NCBI GenBank assembly: GCA_037127315.1
Contig: JBBBDQ010001156.1
Coordinates: 2,080,001-2,144,000 of the forward strand
DNA: 64,000 nt
DNA from: Ascarosepion bandense
Taxonomy: Eukaryota; Mollusca; Cephalopoda; Sepiida; Sepiidae
Direction: 5' to 3'
A program made the translations under genes and the position numbers. The stretch's first letter is position 1. Each line of letters begins with the position of its first letter. The notes beneath the pieces were generated by a model that was given only the letters and a program-made list of their open reading frames with translations, made no database searches and was not told where the DNA came from. Shown in pieces: positions 31,331 through 42,182 of the stretch.

Positions 31331-34095
31331 TGCCTCATTTTTGGGGTAAGGGTATTAACCCTCTTTGAATTCTTCGGTTTATTTCCCTCATTTTTACTGA
31401 GTTGTTGTATTAACCCTCTTTAGATTCTTCGGTTTATTGCCCTCATTTTTACTGAGATGAGGTATTAACCCTCTTTAGATTCTTCGGTTTATTGCCCTCA
31501 TTTTTACTGAGATGAGGTATTAACCCTCTTTAGATTCTTCGGTTTATTGCCCTCATTTTTACTGAGATGAGGTATTAACCCTCTTTAGATTCTTCGGTTT
31601 ATTGCCCTCATTTTTACTGAGATGAGGTATTAACCCTCTTTAGATTCTTCGGTTTATTGCCCTCATTTTTACTGAGATGAGGTATTAACCCTCTTTAGAT
31701 TCTTCGGTTTATTGCCCTCATTTTTATTGAGATGAGGTATTAACCCTCTTTAGATTCTTCGATTTATTGCCCTCATTTTTACTGAGATGAGGTATTAACC
31801 CTCTTTAGATTCTTCGGTTTATTGCCCTCATTTTTACTGAGATGAGGTATTAACCCTCTTTAGATTCTTCGGTTTATTGCCCTCATTTTTACTGAGATGA
31901 GGTATTAACCCTCTTTAGATTCTTCGGTTTATTGCCCTCATTTTTACTGAGATGAGGTATTAACCCTCTTTAGATTCTTCGGTTTATTGCCCTCTTCTTT
32001 ACTGAGATGAGGTATTAACCCTCTTTAGATTCTTCGGTTTATTGCCCTCATTTTTACTGAGATGAGTTATTAACCCTCCTTAGATTCTTCGGTTTATTGC
32101 CCTCATTTTTACTGAGATGAGGTATTAACCCTCTTTAGATTCTTCGGTTTATTGCCCTCATTTTCACTGAGTTGTTGTATTAACCCTCTTTAGATTCTTC
32201 GGTTTATTGCCCTCTTCTTTACTGAGATGAGGTATTAACCCTCTTTAGATTCTTCGGTTTATTGCCCTCATTTTTACTGAGATGAGGTATTAACCCTCTT
32301 TAGATTCTTCGGTTTATTGCCCTCATTTTTATTGAGATGAGGTATTAACCCTCTTTAGATTCTTCGGTTTATTGCCCTCATTTTTATTGAGATGAGGTAT
32401 TAACGCTCTTTAGATTCTTCGATTTATTGCCCTCATTTTTACTGAGATGAGGTATTAACCCTCTTTAGATTCTTCGGTTTATTGACCTCATTTTTGCTGA
32501 GATGAGGTATTAACCCTCTTTAGATTCTTCGGTTTATTGCCCTCATTTTTACTGAGATGAGGTATTAACCCTCTTTAGATTTTTCGGTTTATTGCCCTCA
32601 TTTTTACTGAGATGAGGTATTAACCCTCTTTAGATTCTTCGGTTTATTGCCCTCATTTTTATTGAGATGAGGTATTAACCCTCTTTAGATTCTTCGGTTT
32701 ATTGCCCTCATTTTTATTGAGATGAGGTATTAACCCTCTTTAGATTCTTCGATTTATTGCCCTCATTTTTACTGAGATGAGGTATTAACCCTCTTTAGAT
32801 TCTTCGGTTTATTGCCCTCATTTTTACTGAGATGAGGTATTAACCCTCTTTAGATTCTTCGGTTTATTGCCCTCATTTTTACTGAGATGAGGTATTAACC
32901 CTCTTTAGATTCTTCGGTTTATTGCCCTCATTTTTACTGAGATGAGGTATTAACCCTCTTTAGATTCTTCGGTTTATTGCCCTCTTCTTTACTGAGATGA
33001 GGTATTAACCCTCTTTAGATTCTTCGGTTTATTGCCCTCATTTTTACTGAGATGAGGTATTAACCCTCCTTAGATTCTTCGGTTTATTGCCCTCATTTTT
33101 ACTGAGATGAGGTATTAACCCTCTTTAGATTCTTCGGTTTATTGCCCTCATTTTCACTGAGTTGTTGTATTAACCCTCTTTAGATTCTTCGGTTTATTGC
33201 CCTCTTCTTTACTGAGATGAGGTATTAACCCTCTTTAGATTCTTCGGTTTATTGCCCTCATTTTTACTGAGATGAGGTATTAACCCTCTTTAGATTCTTC
33301 GGTTTATTGCCCTCATTTTTATTGAGATGAGGTATTAACCCTCTTTAGATTCTTCGGTTTATTGCCCTCATTTTTATTGAGATGAGGTATTAACCCTCTT
33401 TAGATTCTTCGATTTATTGCCCTCATTTTTACTGAGATGAGGTATTAACCCTCTTTAGATTCTTCGGTTTATTGCCCTCATTTTTACTGAGATGAGGTAT
33501 TAACCCTCTTTAGATTCTTCGGTTTATTGCCCTCATTTTTACTGAGATGAGGTATTAACCCTCTTTAGTTTCTTCGGTTTATTGCCCTCATTTTTACTGA
33601 GATGAGGTATTAACCCTCTTTAGATTCTTCGGTTTATTGCCCTCATTTTTACTGAGATGAGGTATTAACCCTCTTTAGATTCTTCGGTTTATTGCCCTCA
33701 TTTTTACTGAGATGAGGTATTAACCCTCTTGAGATTCTTCGATTTATTGCCCTCATTTTTACTGAGTTGAGGTATTAACCCTCTTTAGATTCTTCGGTTT
33801 ATTGCCCTCATTTTTACTGAGATGAGGTATTAACCCTCTTTAGATTCTTCGGTTTATTGCCCTCATTTTTACTGAGATGAGGTATTAACCCTCTTTAGAT
33901 TCTTCGGTTTATTGCCCTCATTTTTACTGAGTTGTGGTATTAACCCTCTTTAGATTCTTCGGTTTATTGCCCTCTTCTTTACTGAGATGAGATTTTTTTT
34001 TTAGATTCTTAGGTTTATTGCCCTCATCTTTACTGAGATGAAGTATTTACATACTTTAGATTCTTTGGGTTATTGCACTCATCTTTATGGAGATG
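31331..34095 (+). repeat. 55-bp satellite core with 990-bp higher-order repeat
   Basis: Clean 55-bp register. Variant monomers recur at exactly 990 bp (18 monomers): cctcttcttt at 31991/32981/33971 and 32211/33201; ttttcactgagttgttg at 32161/33151; ccctccttagattc near 32074/33064; gatttattgcc at 31761/32751/33741 and 32421/33411. About 2.6 higher-order copies lie between ~31430 and 34000. The array ends at ~34095 with two diverged units. Confidence 0.95.
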
Positions 34096-34175
34096 ATTTT
34101 TTTACGGAGGCTTTTTTAGCGCGTATAAGCACGCCCAATAGCTAGAGTGCTCCAATTCATTATCGAATGAGAAAA
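34092..34175 (-). mobile_element. SINE-B 5' leader fragment
   Basis: Contains ggcttttttagcgcg, cacgcccaatagctagagtg and ctccaattcattatcgaatg, the reverse of the SINE-B leader seen at 8842-8930 and 49780-49846. The tRNA-like part is absent. Confidence 0.7.
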
Positions 34176-34784
34176 CATAATAAGGGTTTTTCTCCAAAGA
34201 GAGAAATTGGTATAGAAGAAAAAGTGCGAGAAGCCGTGAACGGTTTGTTTAAATTGTAAATGTATTGTTTCTATTATTATGATTATTACTTGCTTTTTGT
34301 AGGATATATTAAGTGTCCAAAATGAAATTTGTTTTGCTACAGGTACTTCGGGTCCAGAGTTGATTCCCTTCAGGCGAACAGTCTTGTGTCTTCACATATC
34401 GAGATCCGTTCGCTTTTATGATCGCCAAGATATCGTGTATAAAAATATAAGTCAAGTGTTAAGCATGTCAGAACATTCATATGCGTTCGTACCTGTTACG
34501 TTTTTTTCACACTCACACGTCAAATTTCTCCTGTCACCTTCGTTGACTGTGAAAAATTTTCCCTGATTGCGAAATTTGATTTCGTCTTTACACTTCAAAA
34601 TTGTTTTCAGCGCTTTTGATTCAATTCTACTCTACGGGTCATCTAGTTCTTTTTATTGTTTTTGGGATACTATTTGAATTTAATGTATGTGTGGTGGGTT
34701 TATGTGGGTGGGTGTTTAAAATATTAAATGTTATATTTATATAAAGAGCTCAATCGATGTTATTGAGAGCAATACGATATTTAT
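34176..34784. other. unassigned sequence
   Basis: A 68-residue frame at 34360-34566 has no recognised motif and is probably chance. No repeat was identified. Confidence 0.35.
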
Positions 34785-34854
34785 AAAGGGAAACTCAACA
34801 CGTCATTTAGATTGGTTATAAATTATAATTATATAAATGACGTGATGAGTTTTC

Positions 34855-34861
<7 letters not shown>
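34785..34861. repeat. 25-bp-arm inverted repeat
   Basis: Arm 34785-34810 (aaagggaaactcaacacg, tcattta) pairs with 34836-34860 (taaatgacgtgatgag, ttttccttt) with two mismatches and a ~25-nt loop. It abuts a (TA)n SINE-B tail. Confidence 0.75.
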
Positions 34862-34890
<29 letters not shown>

Positions 34891-35060
34891 ATCCGCAGAC
34901 AGATATGTTTTCCTCTATCACAGCTCATCAGTACGGTTAGACATCCGATTGCTTTTTACCCAGGATTGAAACCCTACCGAATTGGAGTCGGTCGGCGATT
35001 CTACCACTGAGCTATGGGCGCTCAGTAGAAGTAGGCAGAGTTTTTTGCGTGTATATCCCT
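34862..35060 (-). mobile_element. SINE-B with both pol III boxes
   Basis: (TA)n tail at 34857-34887, then the reversed 3' body (atccgcagacagatatg, atcagtacggttagac), B box (cccaggattgaaaccc) and A box region (ccactgagctatgggcg) reversed. The leader is cut short after gtaggcagagttttttgcg. Confidence 0.85.
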
Positions 35061-35540
35061 CCTGTCACGTTCAAGAAACGGGTTATATTATTGTGCTAAT
35101 TTCTTTGCTTATGTCTTAATCGAAGAGGTTTAAATGTAGGTGCATCAAATAGTGCGTCCCCAAACGAAACTCACAGTACATTTTTGTTATAAAATTAGCA
35201 ACGGTACAGTTTTATAGTAAATGACAATTAATGCAACTCTAAAAATATAATATTACATTTTTAAAGTAAAATTACCAACAATACATTTTATGATCTACAA
35301 ACTTTGTATCTAAAAGAAACATATTTTTAGCCTGAAGTATAAAATGACATAAAAAAAACATCTGTATATTTAGTATATAATAATAATATTCCATGAAGAA
35401 TATTTCGACTTTGCTATTAAATAACCAGAGGTTGATATACCGATAAAAAATCAGACCACGAAGCAATTGATATAAGCCATTCCCTTATGATTAAACACTC
35501 GGCATCCATTGACTGAACATATTGTGCTGCTGTCAGTTTC
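35061..35540. other. unassigned sequence
   Basis: AT-rich; no element was recognised. Confidence 0.35.
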
Positions 35541-35655
35541 CTTTCTAAACTTTTGCTTGATAGTGTAGAAGTGGGGGTTGAATTTGATTGTTCTAACTGT
35601 AAAAGGGGGGGGGGGCTTTGTTGCCAGTCTGGTTGCTCGAGTAATATCGATATCT
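35541..35655 (-). pseudogene. LINE-J ORF-end fragment
   Basis: The minus strand encodes TRATRLATKPPPPFTVRTIK and FNPHFYTI, matching the TR..R..PFTV...FYS segment at the LINE-J ORF end. A (g)10 run at ~35605 has disturbed the Pro codons. A stretch just downstream (35670-35755) recurs at 37540-37625. Confidence 0.65.
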
Positions 35656-35804
35656 TCATTTTTTATCATTTTCTTTTTTAATTACATGTTATCCATATTA
35701 CTTGTCGTTGCTACTGTTAAAAGTACTCAAATGATGCCGTTTCTGTTGCTTGACATCCATATGATAACATATCTGTTATTAGGCTACTACTTTGATGACC
35801 CTAG

Positions 35805-36615
35805 AAGTTATGCCAGGATAAAGTCATCGTAGACCACAATTTGAACAACATAAGTTACGCAGATGATACAGTACTGATTGTAGACACAGAAAAGAAACTA
35901 CAAGACCTCCGACAAAAGGTAGCTAAAGAGAGTGACAAGAAAGGACTACAAATAAACTGCAAGAAAACCGAATGCATCGTCATCAGCAAAAAGAGCAGTC
36001 CAAAATGTCCAAATACAGGTGGGGGATGTTAAAATCAAGCAAGTACAAAAACTTAAATACCTGGGAAGTGTTCTAACAGAAGATGAAAAGTACGGCACAG
36101 AGATCCGAAGGCGAATTAGCATGGCGAAGGACGCGCTCCAGAAGCCGAGTAAAGTATTAAGACACAGGAAACTTTGACTAGAAACAAAGAAGAGAGTACT
36201 AGATTGCTATGTGATGTCAATATGGCAGTGAATGTTGGACAATATCATCAAAGATGAAAGAAAAACTTGAAATGTGGTTCTACAGGATGCTGCGGATATC
36301 ATCGACCGAGCATGTGAGCAATGATGAGGTGTTGGAAGAGACAAATGAAGTTCCTGGGACATTCATTGAGGAAGGAGGGCTTGGAGAACCTGATACTAAC
36401 AGGCCAGATAGAGGGGAAAAGATCCAGGGGAAAGCAGCGGATAACATATTTGAAGGGCCTGAACAGATGGATGACAGAACGGGGGTTGCTTGATGTTACA
36501 GGAGAAAGCGTGCTAAGAGCTACCAAGGATAGGGAAACGTGGAAGGCCATGATCGCCTACGTCCTGAAAAACAAGGCACATAAAAGAATAAAAAGAAGAA
36601 GAAAAGGAAGAAGAT
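35805..36615 (+). pseudogene. RTE LINE, RT catalytic box to 3' end
   Basis: Begins in the RT domain just before the catalytic motif: NNISYADDTVLIVDTEKKLQ (YADD at ~35857-35868), then VAKESDKKGLQINCKKTEC. After a frameshift near 36010, KYLGSVLTEDEK and RRISMAKDALQKPSKVL follow. Further frames give LKFLG/MKFLGHSLRKEGLENLIL, GKRSRGKQRITYLKGLNRWM and finally KDRETWKAMIAYVL. It ends in a short, impure (AGA) run at ~36590-36612. All frames are broken, so no product. Order and spacing are those of the RTE clade C-terminus. Confidence 0.9.
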
Positions 36616-36654
36616 GACTGAAAACACGGCCATATTTTATTATTATTTAATATT

Positions 36655-37088
36655 GTTATTATTTAATCGTTTCACCCAAAGCACGACATTTGTGCCACCA
36701 GTGCGCAGGGGGATGCATAATAGGAGAGTGAAAGGCTACATAGAAAGATAGCGAAGAGAAATAGGAACCAGTTACAGGGGGTGTCAAAGAAAGGGCAAGA
36801 GAAGGATGGCAATACTAGTGTGAAGAGAGTTGCGAGAGTACAATGAAAACGGAGAACAAGATTCAAGGAATATTGGAGAAAGGATAAGAGAAGAATGGGA
36901 TACGAGAAGGCAATTGACATTGCATTTAAACTCTTGGAGATTGTAGCTCTCAGGGAAGCATGTATACGGAAAGGAGTTCCACAGACGGGAATTACGAGAA
37001 AAGAAGCTAATAGTGTAGAAGTGTTGGCCGAATATGATTGTTTTAATTGTAAAAGGGTGGAACCTTGTTGCCAGTCTGGTTGCTAGAG
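36655..37088 (-). pseudogene. LINE-J ORF end and 3' tail
   Basis: On the minus strand 37088-36895 encodes, in one frame, RLATRFHPFTIKTIIFG-type residues, FYTISFFSRNSRLWNSF and PESYNLQEFKCNVN. This is the LINE-J ORF end. The tail runs to the terminus at ~36660 (reverse of tttcacccaaagcacgac). Unlike the modular tails, this copy has a simple tail without the 158-bp modules. Confidence 0.82.
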
Positions 37089-37744
37089 TAAATTCTTGTT
37101 GAGGAATGACCAGGCATCAGAATTTTTATTCTATTTTAATATTTTCTTGCTTAAACCACGTAATTTTTAGCTACTCAATCTGACCTGTTATTTATATTGT
37201 TGGTGATAAAAGCTTGTTGGCTGTCATGATATAATTGCAGCTGGTGCCTAACAAACCTTAGACATTTTTCCCTTCTCTTCACTGTTCCATGCCATTGTGC
37301 TTAAAATCTCTTTGGCATTTAATGGTTATGGTGTAGGTAATATTAACCGTTTCTTTCTAAGGAAATGTTTGCTATTTATTGACCAAGAGACTTTTACTAC
37401 TTTCGGCTTTTTATAATCATTTTCTTAAATCTTTCGTTTTCTTACGTCCAGTCGGTTTACCAGGATTAATGGGAGGTTCCTTCCAAACCTTTTACTTGAA
37501 AAATTGTGAAATATCAGTATCTTAATTATGACATTTTCTTTTTGAGTTAAATGTGATATCCATATTAATTGTTGTTGCTGCAGTAGAAAGTACTCAAGTG
37601 ATGCCGTTTCTGTTAGTTAAGAAAGTTTGAAAAAGTGTAATCCTCACCCAAAACGACAGGTTCATTTGCCTAAAATCATTTTTAGACATTGATGTTAGAA
37701 AGCAGTTGTATACAGCTGACCGTTTAGATATTATACTAAAATCC
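37089..37744. repeat. unclassified duplicated blocks
   Basis: The block 37090-37245 (gaggaatgaccaggcatcag, then a tgatgag/ttggct-rich part) recurs diverged at 38900-39060. The block 37540-37625 (gatatccatatta, aagtactcaa, gatgccgtttctgtt) recurs at 35680-35755. They may be parts of one larger repeat broken by RTE and LINE-J insertions. Confidence 0.5.
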
Positions 37745-38785
37745 ACTTCTTCCTCTTCATGTGCCGTGTCTCTTCATGGACTTCCACTTGGCTCTGTCTC
37801 TTGTCGCTCTCAATAATTTTTCTCTAAGTAAATATCACTTCTAAGCCAAGCACCCTCAACCATTTGTTCAGACCTAACAAGTACGTCTCGCACTGCTTTT
37901 CCCGTCTCTCCTGCCATTTATCTGACCTGTGAGTATCAAGTTCTGTAGGCCCTCTTTATTTATTACTTGTCCCAGTAACTTCATTTGTCACTTCCTGATA
38001 TTAAGTATTAATTTTCTTATCGTTTGCATCCTTTCTGACATCTCATCGTTGCACACATGCTCAGTCTATGTTATCCCCAGCATCCTTCTGTAAAAACACA
38101 TTTCTGCTGCCTCAAACCTCTCTTTCATCTTTGATGAAATCGTCCAACATTCACTTCCATACAGAAGGACAGATATCACATAACAATCCAGCACTCATTT
38201 CTTTGTTTCTAATGAGATTTTCCTGTTTTTCAGTACTTTGGTTAGCTTCTGAAATGCGTCTTTGGTCATGCCAATGCGTCTTTGGATCTCCATATCACAT
38301 TTTCCATACTCTGTCAAAACAATTTCCAGGTATTTGAATTTTTACTTGTTTTATTTTAGGTTCTCCAACTTGCAGTTGGCATATTGGTTTCCTCTTTTAG
38401 CTGATGACCATACATTCAGTTTTCTTGAGGTTTATACTCAGTCCCTTCTTTTCACTTTCTTTTGCTAACTTCTGTAGAAGGTCCTGCATTTCCCTTTCCG
38501 TGTCTGCTATCAGCCGCGTGTCATCCGCGTATCGGAAATTGTTGAGATTGTGGCCGCTAATGACGAATCCTGGCAAGGCTTTTATTTCTCTCATAATGTC
38601 TTCCCTATACAGGTTGAAAAAATCCGGTGAGAAAACACATCCTTGTCTTACGCCCCTTTCTATTTTAGCATAACTGCTGAGTTCACCTCCTATCCATACA
38701 CAAGCGGATTTGCTGCCAATATAGATTTTGATTATCTTAATGTCTTTTCCGAAAATCTCGAGGTTGCCGTAAGTGCATAGACGGC
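37745..38785 (-). pseudogene. RTE LINE, RT domain to 3' end
   Basis: On the minus strand the frame 38785-38397 encodes EIFGKDIKIIKIYIGSKSAC, then KIERGVRQGCVFSPDFFNLY, NLNNFRYADDTRLIADTERE and KGLSINLKKTECMVIS. Thus the RT motifs RGVRQG..SP and YADD are intact. Beyond 38397 the C-terminal region continues to ~37745 with many stops and frameshifts, ending near ggcacatgaagagg. The N-terminal side stops at an A/C-rich low-complexity tract (38786-38830). It is one of the three copies here with a YADD box. Confidence 0.9.
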
Positions 38786-39139
38786 AAAAAAATAAACAAC
38801 AAAAAAAACAACAACAAAAAAACAAGCAAACATGTTCATAGTTAGAATATTATTCTAATTTATATGGTAATGCTAATATTAACTAATTAATCGAGTACAT
38901 TCTTGTAGAGGAATGACCAGGCATCAGAATTTTTATTATATTTTTATAATTTCTTCCTTAAGCCAAGGAATTTTTTAGCATCTCATTCTGAACTGTTGAT
39001 TTTCTCATTGATTATGTTGCCGGTGATGAGAGATTATTGGCTTTCACGATATAACTGTAATTATAAACTGTAATTATAAACTGTAATTATAATCTGTGAT
39101 TATAAACTGTATTTTAATGTTGTTACTTATTTATATCAT
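38786..39139. repeat. low-complexity tract and 15-bp tandem run
   Basis: 38786-38830 is an (aac/aaa)-rich tract. 39053-39112 holds about four to five copies of a ~15-bp unit, aaactgtaattata. Between them lies the diverged second copy of the 37090 block. Confidence 0.65.
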
Positions 39140-39490
39140 TATTATAGCTATTAGATGCATTATAAAGCAGGACTTTAATTTATGAATTATATTAAAACAA
39201 ACATTTTTACAAAGGATATATTATGGCTTCGTAGGAAAGTTTAAGTGGGGATTTTTGTGTTACCGTACGAAGTAACACTAACCTTAATAATGCAGTATAT
39301 AGACATGTAAATATATGAATGAAAGACTTGCTTTTGAAAAAACAAGTCGGTTCGAGAAAGCTATTTCTGAAAGACAACTTTTTTAAGGTGAGCCGACCTT
39401 GTTATTAGAGCGGTCGATATGAATACATAAATCATTAGCAGTAATGAATAATATTATATATTTAAGTATCTTGTCTCTACCTGGGTTATA
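39140..39490 (+). repeat. ~340-bp dispersed duplicate, copy 1
   Basis: Runs from atagctattagatgcatta through cttttacaaaggatatatta-like text, tttgtgttaccgtac and ggttcgagaaag to aatcattagcagtaatga. The same order is found at 41715-42045, in the same orientation about 2.56 kb away, with scattered differences. Unclassified, no coding frame. Confidence 0.8.
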
Positions 39491-39849
39491 TGAAAATCCT
39501 TATAAGAAAATATTCAGCAATCATTGATCGAATAGCCACTGCTACAGTCATTTGAAATTTATGAAAATTTTTTCTTAAAATAATTTTTTTCGGTAAAATG
39601 GGTTTCTTATGTTAAGTAGATGTTATCGCTCTTTCTAGTATTTATAGGGGCTTTCTTCCTAATCTTCTGTTTGATGTTGGTTCTTTGTCTTGTTTTTATG
39701 GCATATCAACACCTCGGCGGGTCATTTATTGCCAACTAAATCTTTTATTTATTTATTGCTGTTAATACCTTTTTCTTTCAACAATTTATTGTTGTTTTTT
39801 TTTATATAAGTTTTGTGTCTAGCAATAGTTTTACTTATCGAGTATCAAG
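39491..39849. other. AT-rich unassigned sequence
   Basis: Contains one copy of a short dispersed phrase (catatcaacacctcggcg, gggtcattta near 39700-39735) that also appears near 51990 and 53230. Confidence 0.4.
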
Positions 39850-40124
39850 ATTCATTGAGATTTGTTTTTAAGGGCAAGGTCCCCAAGTCCTACCCTGTTA
39901 TTTAACCCATAACTGGAAGGAAGGGTCGGATTAATACCTTTCCCAAGGGTACCAGTGCTTAAGTGAATGCAGGGTATTCAACTAGAATTGTCGGATTAAT
40001 ACCTTTCCCAAGGGTACCAGTGCTTAAGTGAATGCAGGGTATTCAACTAGAATTCGAACTCGACTCACCGATTTCTCTTTCCGAGCCGATATCCACTGCG
40101 CCACAATGCACATCCGTCACTAAA

Positions 40125-40243
40125 CGCTTACAGCACCTAGTATTCCCAAGCGGTTACCCATCTAAGTACGGACCAGGCTCAACGTTGCTTAACATCGGTG
40201 ATCGAGCGAGGACCGGTGTATTTAACGTGATATGGCCGTAAGC
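40125..40243 (-). rRNA. 5S rRNA-like head, unit 4
   Basis: 119 nt, the normal 5S length. Minus strand starts gcttacggccatatcacg and ends ggtgctgtaagcg. It carries the A-box-like gttaagcaacg and C-box-like gatgggtaaccgc. It is the unit joined to the tRNA-like module by a ~13-nt linker. Probably a SINE head, not a ribosomal gene. Confidence 0.8.
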
Positions 40244-40262
40244 ACGCACATCCGTCACTAAA

Positions 40263-40381
40263 CGCTTACAGCACCTAGTATTCCCAAGCGGTCACCCATC
40301 TAAGTACTGACCAGGCTCAACGTTGCTTAACATCGGTGATCGAGCGAGGACCGGTGTATTTAACGTGATATGGCCGTAAGC
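40263..40381 (-). rRNA. 5S rRNA-like head, unit 3
   Basis: 119 nt, nearly identical to unit 4, and exactly 138 bp from it. The 19-nt spacer equals the linker plus the first ~10 nt of the tRNA-like module. Confidence 0.8.
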
Positions 40382-40400
40382 ACGCACATCCGTCACTAAA

Positions 40401-40519
40401 CGCTTACAGCACCTAGTATTCCCAAGCGGTCACCCATCTAAGTACTGACCAGGCTCAACGTTGCTTTACTTCAATGATCGAGCGAGGACCGGTGTATTTA
40501 ACGTGATATGGCCGTAAGC
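40401..40519 (-). rRNA. 5S rRNA-like head, unit 2
   Basis: 119 nt, again 138 bp away. Differs by a short change in the middle (tgctttacttcaatgatc on the + strand, where units 3-4 have tgcttaacatcggtgatc), shared with unit 1. Confidence 0.8.
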
Positions 40520-40538
40520 ACGCACATCCGTCATTAAA

Positions 40539-40657
40539 CGCTTACAGCACCTAGTATTCCCAAGCGGTCACCCATCTAAGTACTGACCAGGCTCAACGTT
40601 GCTTTACTTCAATGATCGAGCGAGAACCGGTGTATTCAACGTGATATGGCCGTAAGC
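40539..40657 (-). rRNA. 5S rRNA-like head, unit 1 (outermost)
   Basis: 119 nt, full length. It retains accggtgtattcaacg and the tgctttacttcaatg variant on the + strand. It is the 5' end of the composite element. Confidence 0.8.
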
Positions 40658-41714
40658 CTCTGTTTGATGTAGTGTGGGACGTAAACGTCTTAATTATGCT
40701 ATTATTTTCTTTTCGGTGGTATCTATTTGTATGCGATTGTGTAGCCCCTGTTTATTAAATTAGAAGATACATAGTCCTCACCATGACTTACCTGCTTCAC
40801 TCGCTCCAAGGTATATTTGACTTTTCATAAGAGAAAGCAGTTGTATACATTTATCAGTTTAGGTTAGCAGTTTTAAAACTTTTTACCTTTGCAAAAAATC
40901 TGTTAGTATATCTCAGGGAATCACTGCATAAAATTATTATATGCCATTATTAATATCTTATAAGATTTTCATGTTTTTTATCGAATTCCACGTAATAAAT
41001 CAAATATATGAACACAAAGAATGCATCCCGTATTCGTGTGAGTTACTAAATGACACGAATTCACCACGTAATGATCCTGCAAATTAAGGTGGTTTTACAT
41101 TGACGCCATATAGACATCGCTAAATATATATCCTATGATTATTAAAATATTCAAAAATATAAGCGGTTGAAGACTTTATTATAATAAGTAAGAATTTTCC
41201 AAGAATATGCCGTATGGCTATAGTAAAATTAGGAATATAAAAATAAACAAAAATTCTTCAAAAATGCATTTGTCTACTTATACTATTTCTTCGCGTAACA
41301 TCTAGAGACCTAGGGATCCGTAAAACGCCGGTTGAGTAACACTGGTTTAGATATTGCGAAACAGGTCTGGTGCCATGCATGACACCCATATGAATGTCTT
41401 GATCGGAGGAGCCTATTTAAGAACATGACTCGAGTTTTGAGATGAATATCCTAGCAATTCGTGGTGTTGTAAGGATTTATAAATAACGTTTATTTCTGAA
41501 TGAAAGAGTAATTTTTTCCTTTAAATTTTCAGTTTCAATGAATGTAACTTTAATGAAGTTCTTAAGCTTTTGTATTACAAATTCTGTTTATTCTCTCTGC
41601 ATTGTACATTGTAACCACATGAAACTACAGAAACGCAAGTATAGTCTTGTATAAATGCCATCGTGATTATAAACTGTAATTTCAATGCTGACCAATATTT
41701 ATATTATTATTATT
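40658..41714. other. AT-rich unassigned sequence
   Basis: No gene, tandem repeat or named element was recognised over about 1 kb. Confidence 0.4.
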
Positions 41715-42045
41715 ATAGCTATTAGATGCATTACGAAGCAGGACATTAATTTACGAATTATATTAAGACAAACATTTTTACAAAGGATATATTATGGGTT
41801 CGTATGAAGGACTAAGGGGAGATTTTGTGTTACCGTACAAGGTAACATTAACCTTAATAATGTAGTATATAAACACGAATGAAAGAATTAGTTTTGTAAA
41901 AATGTAGGTTCGAGAAAGATATTTCTGAAAGAAAAGGTTTTTAAGGCGAGCAGATCTTTCTATTAGAGCGGTCAATATAAATAGATAAATCATTAGCAGT
42001 AATGAATAATATATATTCAAATATCTTGTCTCAACCATGGGTTCT
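41715..42045 (+). repeat. ~340-bp dispersed duplicate, copy 2
   Basis: Direct second copy of 39140-39490 with scattered substitutions and small indels. Confidence 0.8.
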
Positions 42046-42151
42046 TCGGAAATTGCACTCACTATAATTTAGAATTTATTTAAAAATCACTCTTTCTTAA
42101 TAAGAAAAGTTAAACTGACGGAAAATTATCTGACAATTTCTACGTCACGTC

Positions 42152-42177
<26 letters not shown>
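42152..42177. repeat. (TA)n microsatellite
   Basis: Uninterrupted (at)n run. Confidence 0.95.

Positions 42178-42182
<5 letters not shown>

Larger units (their letters stand above)
39850..40657 (-). mobile_element. composite 5S-tRNA SINE with four 5S heads
   Basis: Read on the minus strand: four tandem 5S units (40657-40125), then a tRNA-like module starting ggatgtgc at ~40112 with A box (tggcgcagtgg) and B box (gttcgaattct, ~40050). Then comes a body shared with SINE-A (taagcactggtacccttgg, tattaatccg, ccagttatgggttaaa) and a private tail (aggacttggggaccttgc) to ~39850. The body contains a 65-bp tandem duplication (gtcggatt at 39925 and 39990). The whole looks like one SINE that expanded by tandem duplication in two places. 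Each 5S and the tRNA-like module keep internal pol III promoter boxes. Confidence 0.88.

Noticed and set aside
34360..34566. 68-residue + strand frame as a host exon
   Set aside because: No motif, no splice-site or neighbouring exon support.
40125..40657. Genuine 5S rRNA gene cluster
   Set aside because: The units are fused to a tRNA-like module and a SINE body, spacers are only 19 nt, and no T-run terminator follows each unit; SINE heads fit better. Not fully excluded.
39140..42045. LTR retrotransposon with the ~340-bp duplicates as LTRs
   Set aside because: No TG...CA ends, primer-binding site, gag/pol or polypurine tract seen between them; the interior is a SINE and unassigned DNA.
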